Origin: Bacillus sp. cl95
Lineage (GTDB): Bacteria > Bacillota > Bacilli > Bacillales > Cytobacillaceae
Reading direction: 5' to 3'
Assembly: GCF_900115925.1 (NCBI RefSeq)
Contig: NZ_FOYF01000003.1
Span: forward strand, 256,721 to 320,720
DNA: 64,000 nt
Every line of letters starts with the position of its first letter. Positions within the stretch are counted from its first letter, which is position 1. The position numbers and the translations under genes are program-made. Below, one piece after another: positions 1 to 8,143 of the stretch. Below the pieces are notes generated by a model. It ran no database searches. It was given only the letters and a program-made list of their open reading frames with translations, and was not told the origin of the DNA.

Positions 1-19
1 CACTTTCACTTCCTCCTAT
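1..19 (-). promoter_or_regulatory. Ribosome binding site of a gene starting at or left of the window edge
   Basis: Read on the minus strand, AGGAGGA (positions 18 to 12) is followed 8 bases later by a GTG at positions 3-1. A leftward gene therefore probably begins at the very edge, and its coding sequence is outside the window. No product can be named. Confidence 0.4.
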
Positions 20-95
20 CAAGTCCGCTATACGCCCTTTTTCTCCAAATATATGCCATATGCATATAGAGCATGTCTTTTCTGTGTATTTATTT

Positions 96-345
96 TAAGA
101 ATTGCTGTTTTCGTAACCCATGTTACTTTCTAACAAATAAAATCTATGGGGTGATTTTTGCTCCAGTCGCTTGCTTTCCGATACGAATTTTTGAAAAAGC
201 CCTAATGCCGGCTTTTTCAAGAGCAAATTCGTCTTGGGGGCGTTCGTCGAGCCTCCTCGTCGCTATCGCTCCTGCGGGGTCTCGCCTGTAACGCTAATCC
301 CCCAGGAGTCAAGCGCCCTCCGCTCCAATCAACAAAGTGCAAAAA
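96..345. repeat. Composite non-coding repeat (family R1 plus an R2 fragment)
   Basis: This is most of the gene-free stretch 1-444. Positions 96-125 hold the R2 end motif (CTGTTTTCG). Positions 160-345 hold R1 sequence (CTCCAGTCGCTTGCTTTCCG and CGCTAATC-CCCCAGGA). In between, about 194-218, AAAAAGCC and GGCTTTTT form an 8-bp hairpin that could terminate transcription in both directions. Related sequence recurs near 11.1, 22.2, 37.5 and 47.9 kb. The open frame at 73-291 lies within this repeat and is not called. Nothing else is seen up to the gene at 445. Confidence 0.6.
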
Positions 346-444
346 ATCAAAATTGTACTTTAACATAGCCAAATATTTAAAAAGGATGTTTTTTCCAAAA
401 CTATGAGGATTGATGATAAAATAGGCGTAAGGAGGGGAATAGAA

Positions 445-735
445 ATGTTATTAATTTTCTTAACCATTCTTGCCATTGTGATTACGAGCCTATGTCTAAG
501 GTTAACTTCACAAAATAAAAGAATACGTTTGATTGTGGGTATAGGATTGACTATTTTTTCGATCATTGCTTATCCTGTTCTCGTTCCATTTTTCGGTGAA
601 TGGAACGCATTAGAGGGTGTTGCGAGTCTAATGGCTTTCCATTTCCTCTTATTTATTGGAGGTATCATCACCATCATTGCGGGATTTTTTACAAAAAAAA
701 GCCGCACCAAATCAGGAAGACATTTCCCCGATTAA
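445..735 (+). CDS. Small membrane protein of unknown function
   Basis: A 96-residue protein with three hydrophobic stretches (about residues 1-20, 27-50 and 62-85) and a basic C-terminal tail, so probably an integral membrane protein. The ATG at 445 is preferred over the in-frame ATG at 403 because AAGGAGGGG lies just upstream of it and residues before it are not hydrophobic. It ends 33 bases before the SgrR-like gene and may be co-transcribed with it. I recognise no family and assign no function. Confidence 0.6.
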   Translation: MLLIFLTILAIVITSLCLRLTSQNKRIRLIVGIGLTIFSIIAYPVLVPFFGEWNALEGVASLMAFHFLLFIGGIITIIAGFFTKKSRTKSGRHFPD

Positions 736-768
736 AATTATGAAATTAACTATAAAAGAGGAACCAAA

Positions 769-2544
769 ATGAGTAGATTGAAACAAGATTATTTGACTTT
801 AAGAAAAGAGTTTTCCGCTGTGCCAAATCACCAAGCTATTTCTATCACCATCACAAAAATAGCTAATCTGCTGTTCTGCACGCCGCGCAATGCTAAAAAT
901 ATCATTTCAAAAATGATCGAAGCAAAATTACTTGAGTATCAAGGGGGAGTTGGTAGAGGTAATGCATCTACCATTGTTTTCTTAAGATCTCTTGAGGACG
1001 TCGTTTTAGATGAAGCCAAGTCGCTTGCTGCATCAGGCAAAATTGAAGAAGGATTCAAACTAGTGAAAGAGTATGGTTCGATCCATACTTCCACTCAACT
1101 TATTGAATGGGTGGGCAGTCTATTTGGTTACACCATTAGTAAAAGTGAGCACGAAATCAAAGAGATGATAAGACTGCCCATTTATCGAGACATTAATACC
1201 TTAGACCCCGCAAAATGCTTTTACCGCCTTGATTCCCACATGGTGAAACAAATATTTGACCGACTCGTGGACTATGATGCTGAGCGTAACGAGGTTACTG
1301 CAAAAATAGCTCATAATTGGAAAGTAAATGATGATTACACGGTGTGGACTTTCTATTTGAGGAAAGGGATTCTTTTTCATGATGGAAACGATCTCACATC
1401 CCAAGATGTTATATATACATTCAATCGTCTAAAAGAAAAACATCCACTCCAACAATGGATCGTTGAAAATATTGTTTCAATTAACCGTAAAAACAATTAC
1501 TCAATCGTTTTTAAACTTAAAAATCCAAACTGCATTTTCCCTCAGTTCCTTGCCTATATTCCGACCTCCATTGTATCGAAATCTAAACAAGATCCTATTG
1601 GGAGTGGAAGCTACATGGTAAAAGAATATCATCCAGGGAAATGCAGGCTATCAGCGTTTCAGCAATATTATTTTGGCAGACCCCATATTGATATTGTTGA
1701 GCTTTTGCATATACCCCAATCAGAAGAAAATGGCGAACTTAAAGACTTGATGTTGCAAGTACGAACAGGTGAAGAACTAACGAAAAGAGAAGCGGGTTGG
1801 CAAGAACAAGAAAGCTTTCTTGCAGGCTGCGTGGTTTTAACTTTTAATTTAAATAAGAACGGCCCACTTAAAGAACTTTTTTTAAGAAAGGCAATCAGTT
1901 ACTTTATTGATCGTCGTCAATTATTGTTTGATTTAGGTGAACCTCGATTTTCTCCTGCCGAAAGCTTCGAGCTAAAATTGAAAACAACTCTTACAGATAG
2001 GGATTTTTCAATTATTGACGGAAAAGAGAATCTTAAGCAAACAAAATACAATGGAGAATCCTTATCCCTTTATACATACAAACGACATGAGGATGATGCA
2101 AAGTGGATATCTGCACAGCTTCGTACCCATGGAATAAATATAGAGCCCATCATTCTTTCTTGGCAAGATATGCAAAATCCCGATGTTCAAAATAAAGCTG
2201 ATATGATTCTCTTTGAAGCTGTTTTGGGTGAAGGAGAAGTGCAGTTTATAGAACTCATGCAATCAGGTTATAGTTTCATTCATAATCATCTGGATGAAAT
2301 TTCAAAGGAAAAGATTGATATCGAAATTAGGAATATCATGAGTATCCCAGATATAAATGTCCGAAACCAAAGGGTAAAGGGAATTGAACAATTGTTGAAA
2401 AATGAATCACTGTTGACGTTTCTTGTTCACAAGAGTGTCGCAACAAGTTCACACCCAAGTCTAAAAGGGGTAAAAATAAACGAAAAAGGTTGGGTAGACT
2501 TTAAAGAAATTTGGTTTGATCAAGAAGCTGATTCAGAGGGATAA
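769..2544 (+). CDS. SgrR-family regulator with solute-binding-protein-like domain
   Basis: A 591-residue protein. The first ~110 residues resemble the SgrR N-terminal winged-helix DNA-binding domain, with a LLFCTPRNAKNIISKM-type recognition segment and a glycine-rich GGVGRGN turn. Residues about 165-560 resemble an extracellular solute-binding protein family 5 domain without any signal peptide, so the ligand domain is cytoplasmic. In the known family this arrangement senses small metabolites and switches nearby transporter genes. Here two MFS transporters follow, so one may be its target (inference). The downstream small gene starts at 2558, so the two are probably cotranscribed. Ligand unknown. 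Confidence 0.85.
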   Translation: MSRLKQDYLTLRKEFSAVPNHQAISITITKIANLLFCTPRNAKNIISKMIEAKLLEYQGGVGRGNASTIVFLRSLEDVVLDEAKSLAASGKIEEGFKLVKEYGSIHTSTQLIEWVGSLFGYTISKSEHEIKEMIRLPIYRDINTLDPAKCFYRLDSHMVKQIFDRLVDYDAERNEVTAKIAHNWKVNDDYTVWTFYLRKGILFHDGNDLTSQDVIYTFNRLKEKHPLQQWIVENIVSINRKNNYSIVFKLKNPNCIFPQFLAYIPTSIVSKSKQDPIGSGSYMVKEYHPGKCRLSAFQQYYFGRPHIDIVELLHIPQSEENGELKDLMLQVRTGEELTKREAGWQEQESFLAGCVVLTFNLNKNGPLKELFLRKAISYFIDRRQLLFDLGEPRFSPAESFELKLKTTLTDRDFSIIDGKENLKQTKYNGESLSLYTYKRHEDDAKWISAQLRTHGINIEPIILSWQDMQNPDVQNKADMILFEAVLGEGEVQFIELMQSGYSFIHNHLDEISKEKIDIEIRNIMSIPDINVRNQRVKGIEQLLKNESLLTFLVHKSVATSSHPSLKGVKINEKGWVDFKEIWFDQEADSEG

Positions 2545-2557
2545 GGAGGAAATTATT

Positions 2558-2776
2558 GTGGGGGAAAGCATCGGATTGATTTTTTGGGTATTGATTATCG
2601 TTTCCCTTCTTTTCTACATAAAAGGCTTGTTAACAAAATCATGGGTTGCTTACTGTATTAGCGGGCTTGCGTTATTACTTCCTTCTTTATATTTTCTCGG
2701 CGCTGAAAATTGGAGTAGAATAGTGACTTTAATTCCCCTTCTCCCTTTTTATCAAGCTTTTTTAACAAAAAAATGA
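2558..2776 (+). CDS. Small two- or three-helix membrane protein
   Basis: A 72-residue hydrophobic protein with segments at about residues 5-22, 28-47 and 50-66, and a short lysine-rich end. The GTG at 2558 is chosen because AAGGAGGA (2543-2550) sits 7 bases upstream. The in-frame ATG at 2516 lies inside the preceding gene and has no binding site. It begins 13 bases after the regulator stops, so translation is probably linked. No family recognised; a small transporter or membrane accessory protein is possible. Confidence 0.6.
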   Translation: MGESIGLIFWVLIIVSLLFYIKGLLTKSWVAYCISGLALLLPSLYFLGAENWSRIVTLIPLLPFYQAFLTKK

Positions 2777-2792
2777 CCATATAAAATGGAAT

Positions 2793-2834
2793 TCCGTACT
2801 GTTTGATGAGAAAATCAACCAGTACGGATTTTTT
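2793..2834 (+). terminator. Rho-independent terminator after the SgrR operon
   Basis: Arms 2793-2807 and 2814-2828 pair over 15 bases with one mismatch around a 6-base loop, followed by six T (2829-2834). It lies between convergent genes. On the minus strand the following tract is less T-rich, so termination that way is weaker. Confidence 0.8.
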
Positions 2835-2876
2835 AGTTTCATATCCAAAATATTTTTTCAACTGACAGATCTTATT

Positions 2877-4094
2877 CTATTTTAAGCCCCATATTGTCGA
2901 CCATTTGTAGACGAGGAAAATAATTATATTCCATGCAGCTGCGGTAAGAAAAATGGCTTCTGATCCCCATTTAACCATTGCAGGCCCTGCAAAATACATC
3001 GCAATGGGCATACATACACGGTATAGGGTACCAGTAATGCCTGCAATTCTTCCAATCAGATGTGATGGAGTCTGCTCGTGACGAATTGTATACGATGTGA
3101 CAACGTAAAAACAAATCGACATCCCATTAACGAACAAAGATAGACAAAGAATAGGCACATTTGGAAATGAAAACAAAAGCAAGTACGCTAAAGCACTTAA
3201 CAAAAATGAAAAACCCAACACAGCTCCAATTCCATACTTCATTCTCAGTTTCGAAACATATAAACTCCCTAAACCTCCTCCAATTCCTGAGAAAGATAGC
3301 ACAATCGCAAGCATTGAAGAGGATAGTTTTAGTTCATCCATAGCAAAGAAGATAACCGTTGTACTGACCACTATCATAGAACAATTAATGAAAATGATGA
3401 AAATCGTTACTTTCCACAGAATTTCGTTCCCAATAAATGCCTTCCAACCATCTTCTAGTTCGTTAACGAATTTTTCTTTTGGCTTTAAAGGTTCAGATGA
3501 CAGCTGAATTTGAGACAATAATACTACACAAACCATGTAGGCTATCCCAGAAAATAAGATTCCATTTGAAATATCCGAAAATATGAACATAAGTCCTGAT
3601 AATGCAGGCCCCATAACACTAACCATAGTTTCTATCATATTGAATTTTGCGTTGGCGGAAGTTAGTTGGCTCGTGGGCACACTTAATTTAGTTATACTGA
3701 CTTGTGCATTAAAATAACCATAATTAAACGTCATTAACAAGAATCCAATCATGTAATAAAGATACATTGTTGTATTTTCTGTTTTAAACAAGAATGCCAT
3801 TATAAAAAGCAGAACAGCCTGAATGGCCGTCATAGTGAGAACCCATTTCTTCTTATTGACACGATCAACGAGAACACCAATAAACACTCCAAAAAGAAAA
3901 TTGGGTAGGAGTTCGGCTGTCCTCATTGTCGTCATCGCAATAGGGGAAGAAGTAAGGTGATACATCATAAGCGGTAGTACAATCTCATATACTTTGTTGC
4001 CTATGGTTAATACTAGGCTCGTTAACAAGAGCATTGTTAAACTCTTGTTCTTAATTGTAGACTTTTCACATGCGGACAGTGTATTTACCGACAT
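2877..4094 (-). CDS. MFS transporter (efflux type)
   Basis: A 405-residue major facilitator superfamily protein with about 12 transmembrane segments. The loop between helices 2 and 3 carries the GVLVDRVNKKK motif, a variant of the MFS A-motif GxLaDrxGrkr. The start is the ATG at 4094: GGAGGG stands 8 bases upstream and the next residues (SVNTLSACEKS) form a short cytoplasmic lead. The upstream in-frame ATG at 4139 has no binding site. The sequence resembles the macrolide-efflux/EntS-like branch, but the substrate cannot be read from sequence. It is convergent with the SgrR operon. Confidence 0.85.
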   Translation of the reverse strand: MSVNTLSACEKSTIKNKSLTMLLLTSLVLTIGNKVYEIVLPLMMYHLTSSPIAMTTMRTAELLPNFLFGVFIGVLVDRVNKKKWVLTMTAIQAVLLFIMAFLFKTENTTMYLYYMIGFLLMTFNYGYFNAQVSITKLSVPTSQLTSANAKFNMIETMVSVMGPALSGLMFIFSDISNGILFSGIAYMVCVVLLSQIQLSSEPLKPKEKFVNELEDGWKAFIGNEILWKVTIFIIFINCSMIVVSTTVIFFAMDELKLSSSMLAIVLSFSGIGGGLGSLYVSKLRMKYGIGAVLGFSFLLSALAYLLLFSFPNVPILCLSLFVNGMSICFYVVTSYTIRHEQTPSHLIGRIAGITGTLYRVCMPIAMYFAGPAMVKWGSEAIFLTAAAWNIIIFLVYKWSTIWGLK

Positions 4095-4379
4095 TATTAA
4101 TCCCTCCAAAATAGTTCTTAACTTAATTCTAGAGGTCAAATGGCTTAATAAAAATGCTATAAATATGAAGGGGAATTTCTCCTTTTTTTGCTAACATTCA
4201 TCTAAAAGTCTGTAAATTTCAAAAAAGTAGAAAAAACACGAAAAATTTTTGCATGTATTTTGCAAGAATCCTATTGCAGGTAAGCACTTACGGGTTTATG
4301 ATATCAATTGAACCTAATATTTAGGGTAGCGAAGCTTTTTTACACCTTTGAAAATACCCATTTGAAAGAAGATGAGCAC

Positions 4380-5624
4380 GTGAAATCCGAATCTCACATT
4401 AATCGATTAAATGAAAAATACAGCATAAGAAATGGCATAGCTTCAACTGTAGTCATGAATATAAGTAACAATTATTTCGCCCTATTTGCTATTGGTGTAC
4501 TCGGTGCATCCAATTATCAAGTTGGTCTCATTAGCTCTTTACCTCAATTTATTGGCATGTTTGCCATGATTTTATGTTCTATCATCATCGAAAAATATGA
4601 AGATAAGAAACAGTTCACGGCATATTCCATCTTTTTCACAAGATTCTTCTTGTTTTTGATGGCTTTCGTTATGCTTGTCCCAACTGATTACAGGGCATGG
4701 ACTTTTGTTATTCTAGTAGGGTTGATGAATTTCCCGGGATCGTTTGCCAATCTAAGCTGGCAGTCCTTCATTGGCGATCTTATCCCAGATGAACGTCGAA
4801 GTGGTTTTTTCAGTGAGAGAAATCGGATTTTGACAATGGTTGGTATGGCAGTGACATTCTTAATTGGCATACTTTTGCAAATGTTTGCGAAGAGTAATCC
4901 AATACCTTATCAACTTCTGTTTTCGGTCGCGTTTATCTTTGGAATTGTGGAGGTATATTTCTTAACGAAACATGTTTCTAGCAAGAAAACCCAGCCTTCA
5001 AAAAAAACAATTGAATTTAAGTTGGATGTTACCATTTTTAAAGACAAACCTTTTATCTTCTTTGTCATATGCGGATTGTTCTTCAACTTTGGCTGGCAAA
5101 TGGCATGGTCCCTTTTTAGTATTTATCAAATAAAATACGCCATGGCAACAGGTCTATGGATCAGCTTGTTCACAGTTGCCAATCAGGTCGCTCAAATCGC
5201 TAGCTTCAAATGGTGGGGGAAGATGGCCGATAAGCATAGCAATGCAAAAATGATGATTTTGGTTTCATTAGGCATGGCAACCGCGCCAATTATGACAATC
5301 ATGTCTACAAACTTGATTTACCTTATTTTTGTTAACGCCTTTTCAGGTTTATTTGTCTCTGGAACGGTCCTGATTTTATTTAACCAATTGCTCGAAGTAA
5401 CGAATGAAAATAACAGAAGCACATATATTGCTAAGTATAATATTGTCCTAGCTATCATAGGATTTATTGCTCCACAATTTGGGGTATATTTATTAGAAGT
5501 AACAAGTATGGAAGTGGCAATGACCACCTCGACAATTCTTCGGGCATCCAGTGCCATTTTCTTTGTTTTCCTATATGTGTACCTAAAGAAAAGAAACGAA
5601 GAAATGAAAATAGTAATATCGTAA
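4380..5624 (+). CDS. MFS transporter
   Basis: A 414-residue polytopic protein with about 12 hydrophobic helices and an MFS-like helix 4-5 loop (FIGDLIPDERRSGFFSERNR). The start is uncertain. The GTG at 4380 gives a normal N-terminus with a weak GAAAGAAGA upstream, while a TTG at 4308 would add 24 residues. It is divergent from the MFS gene ending at 2877 and is followed 38 bases later by a small gene, with a terminator after both. Substrate unknown; a multidrug or metabolite exporter is the best general guess. Confidence 0.8.
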   Translation: MKSESHINRLNEKYSIRNGIASTVVMNISNNYFALFAIGVLGASNYQVGLISSLPQFIGMFAMILCSIIIEKYEDKKQFTAYSIFFTRFFLFLMAFVMLVPTDYRAWTFVILVGLMNFPGSFANLSWQSFIGDLIPDERRSGFFSERNRILTMVGMAVTFLIGILLQMFAKSNPIPYQLLFSVAFIFGIVEVYFLTKHVSSKKTQPSKKTIEFKLDVTIFKDKPFIFFVICGLFFNFGWQMAWSLFSIYQIKYAMATGLWISLFTVANQVAQIASFKWWGKMADKHSNAKMMILVSLGMATAPIMTIMSTNLIYLIFVNAFSGLFVSGTVLILFNQLLEVTNENNRSTYIAKYNIVLAIIGFIAPQFGVYLLEVTSMEVAMTTSTILRASSAIFFVFLYVYLKKRNEEMKIVIS

Positions 5625-5662
5625 TTGTATTTTTTGCATATATATAGGAAGGAAGTAGGACA

Positions 5663-5896
5663 ATGAGCACATGTAACTTAGACCACTCACACGAGGATGT
5701 AAAGAAGAAATATGAATCCCAAGCTGCATTCTTGCCTGCTGAAATCAATTCACTATTTAAGGGTTACTTGGAAAAAAAGCACACTCAATTAGAGCTAAAT
5801 GAAGTCTTTCATTTATTAAAAAAATATGACATATCACCAGTAGAAGTAAGGGGAATCAAAAACGAGCAATTACTTCAAATTTTAGAAAAGTATTAA
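5663..5896 (+). CDS. Small soluble protein, unknown function
   Basis: A 77-residue charged protein beginning STCNLDHSHEDVKKKYE, with predicted helical segments and no membrane span. AGGAAGGAAG lies 7-16 bases before the ATG. It sits between the MFS gene and a terminator, so it is probably the last gene of that unit. The N-terminal Cys and two His residues (C4, H8, H10) could bind metal, but this is only a pattern. No family recognised. Confidence 0.6.
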   Translation: MSTCNLDHSHEDVKKKYESQAAFLPAEINSLFKGYLEKKHTQLELNEVFHLLKKYDISPVEVRGIKNEQLLQILEKY

Positions 5897-5924
5897 CAAT
5901 TTACGCATCCAGATTTGTCGAAAG

Positions 5925-5950
5925 CTGCCAGTTTTTTTGGCAGTCTTTTT
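5925..5950 (+). terminator. Rho-independent terminator
   Basis: CTGCCA (5925-5930) pairs with TGGCAG (5938-5943) around a T-rich loop and is followed by CTTTTTC. It closes the MFS/small-gene unit before ltaS. Confidence 0.7.
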
Positions 5951-6029
5951 CATTTTCTTTTTGCGAGATGTGTGTTAAAGTATATTTTGTTCGTTTAACT
6001 TACGGAAATGGTAAGTAGAAGGAGATCAT

Positions 6030-7994
6030 ATGAAAATACTAAAAAATTTACCGAAAGAACTTAAGAATCGTAACTTGACTCTGTTTTATATCGCGGTCGT
6101 TCTTTTTTGGTTAAAAACTTATGCAGCATATCAAATCGAATTTAATCTTGGCATTGATAATGGCCTACAACATTTCTTACTATTTATTAATCCGATCAGC
6201 TCGACCTTATTGTTCTTTGGATTTGCGCTTCTGTTCAAGAATCGCGTTCAAAACGTCGTCATGATCACCATCAACTTTTTACTATCATTCTTGCTGTACG
6301 CGAATGTCGTTTACTACCGATTCTTTAGTGACTTCATTACCGTACCGGTGTTGACGCAATTAAAAACGAATGCTGGTCAGCTAGGTGACAGTGTATTCTC
6401 ATTAATGTCGGTATTCGATATTTTCTACTTTACAGACACCATCCTTTTGATTGTACTTGCTATCAAAGGTGTACGAATTGCGCGTGAAAACAGCAGAAAA
6501 TCATTTAAATTTATTGTGGTAGCTGCAGTTGCAACATTTTTCTTCAACCTTGCACTTGCAGAAAAGGACCGTCCTGAACTTTTGACACGTTCCTTTGACC
6601 GCAACTACCTTGTGAAATACCTTGGTGCTTATAACTTCACGATTTATGATGTGATTCAAAATGCGCGTTCATCTAGTCAGAGAGCGATGGCAGATAGCAG
6701 TGATATTACTGAAGTTGAGAACTATCGTAAAGCACACTACGCTGAACCTAACCATGAATACTTTGGAAAAGCAAAAGGAATGAACGTTATTTATGTGTCC
6801 TTAGAGTCATTACAAACATTTATCATTGACTATAAGTTAAACGGACAAGAAGTAACACCTTTTCTAAACTCTTTGACACATGATAAAAACACATTCTACT
6901 TTGATAATGTTTTCCATCAAACAGGGCAAGGTAAAACATCTGACGCTGAATTCCTTATGGAAAATTCACTGTATCCAATGTCTCAAGGATCAGTCTTTGT
7001 AAATAAAGCACAAAACACTTACCAGGCAATGCCTGCAATTTTGAAAAATAATGGCAACTATTCTTCAGCAGCGTTTCACGGTAACTATAAAACTTTCTGG
7101 AACCGTAATGTGATGTATAAAGCACTTGGATATAACCAGTTCTTTGACGCAGAGTACTACAGCATGACAGAAGAAAACACTAAGAACTACGGAATGAAAG
7201 ATAAGCCGTTCTTCTCAGAATCTATGCCGTTGCTTCAAGGCATGAAGCAACCATTCTATGCAAAATTCATCACTTTATCTAACCATCACCCATTCAAAAT
7301 GGATGAAGGCGATACTGATTTCCCAGCAGCACAAACTGATGATGAAGTAGTTAACCAATACTTCCAATCTGCTAACTATATGGACCAAGCCATTAAACAA
7401 TTCTTCGATAGTTTGAAGGCTTCAGGACTATATGACAATACCATTGTAGTAATGTACGGAGATCACTACGGTATTTCTGAAAATCATAATGATGCAATGG
7501 CAGAAGTTATGGGTGAGGAAGAGATTTCACCGACTACAAATGTTAAGTTACAACGTATCCCGTTGTTCATTCATGTTCCTGGTGTTGAAGGTGGACAAAA
7601 GCACGAATACGGCGGTCAAGTTGACGTACGTCCAACAGTTCTACACTTGTTAGGAATTGATACAAAGGATTATATGGAAATGGGTTCAGATATCTTATCA
7701 CCTGAACACCGTAAATTTGTAGCTTTCCGTAATGGCGATTTTACTTCTGCTGAAGTCACTCAAGTTAAGGGAAATTGCTATAACACAGAATCTGGGGAAC
7801 TCCTTGAAAAAGGCTCTTGCTCAGAACTATCTAACAAGGTAAAGAATGACCTTGAAATGTCGGATAACATTGTCTACAAGGATTTACTTCGTTTCTACAA
7901 GCCAGATGGATTTACACCAGTGAATCCGAAGGAAATCGAGTATATTAAAAAGGCGGTAGACTTAAAAGAACCTAAGTCACCGAATCAACCTTAA
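6030..7994 (+). CDS. ltaS: Lipoteichoic acid synthase (LtaS family)
   Basis: A 654-residue membrane-anchored sulfatase-fold enzyme that moves glycerol-phosphate from phosphatidylglycerol to the growing lipoteichoic acid chain on the outer face of the membrane. There are about five N-terminal helices (residues ~15-180), then an extracellular catalytic domain. Visible active-site elements are E259 in SLESLQ, the nucleophile T303 in GQGKTSD, the NHHPF segment and D478-H479 in YGDHYG. An AMA sequence at 219-221 resembles the site where LtaS proteins are cut from the membrane anchor. AGAAGGAGA precedes the ATG. Bacilli carry several LtaS paralogues, so the exact paralogue is not settled. Confidence 0.93.
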   Translation: MKILKNLPKELKNRNLTLFYIAVVLFWLKTYAAYQIEFNLGIDNGLQHFLLFINPISSTLLFFGFALLFKNRVQNVVMITINFLLSFLLYANVVYYRFFSDFITVPVLTQLKTNAGQLGDSVFSLMSVFDIFYFTDTILLIVLAIKGVRIARENSRKSFKFIVVAAVATFFFNLALAEKDRPELLTRSFDRNYLVKYLGAYNFTIYDVIQNARSSSQRAMADSSDITEVENYRKAHYAEPNHEYFGKAKGMNVIYVSLESLQTFIIDYKLNGQEVTPFLNSLTHDKNTFYFDNVFHQTGQGKTSDAEFLMENSLYPMSQGSVFVNKAQNTYQAMPAILKNNGNYSSAAFHGNYKTFWNRNVMYKALGYNQFFDAEYYSMTEENTKNYGMKDKPFFSESMPLLQGMKQPFYAKFITLSNHHPFKMDEGDTDFPAAQTDDEVVNQYFQSANYMDQAIKQFFDSLKASGLYDNTIVVMYGDHYGISENHNDAMAEVMGEEEISPTTNVKLQRIPLFIHVPGVEGGQKHEYGGQVDVRPTVLHLLGIDTKDYMEMGSDILSPEHRKFVAFRNGDFTSAEVTQVKGNCYNTESGELLEKGSCSELSNKVKNDLEMSDNIVYKDLLRFYKPDGFTPVNPKEIEYIKKAVDLKEPKSPNQP

Positions 7995-8000
7995 TTTGTG

Positions 8001-8036
8001 AAAGAGTGGAGATCTTGTATCTTCACTCTTTTATTT
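8001..8036 (+). terminator. Rho-independent terminator of ltaS
   Basis: GAGTGGAGAT (8004-8013) pairs with ATCTTCACTC (8019-8028) with one G-U, loop CTTGT, flanked by AAA/TTT and a T-rich tail. Confidence 0.85.
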
Positions 8037-8143
8037 TATCCAAAAAAGTTTAAGCCCATGTAAAGGCCACGTTAAGTTCTTGCGTCATTCTAAAATGAAA
8101 ATACTAACGTGGTTAAAGAATTGTGTAATATAATGGAGTAAAA

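Noticed and set aside
73-291. 72-codon open frame on the plus strand near the left edge
   Set aside because: It lies inside R1/R2 repeat sequence, has no ribosome binding site and its product resembles no protein.
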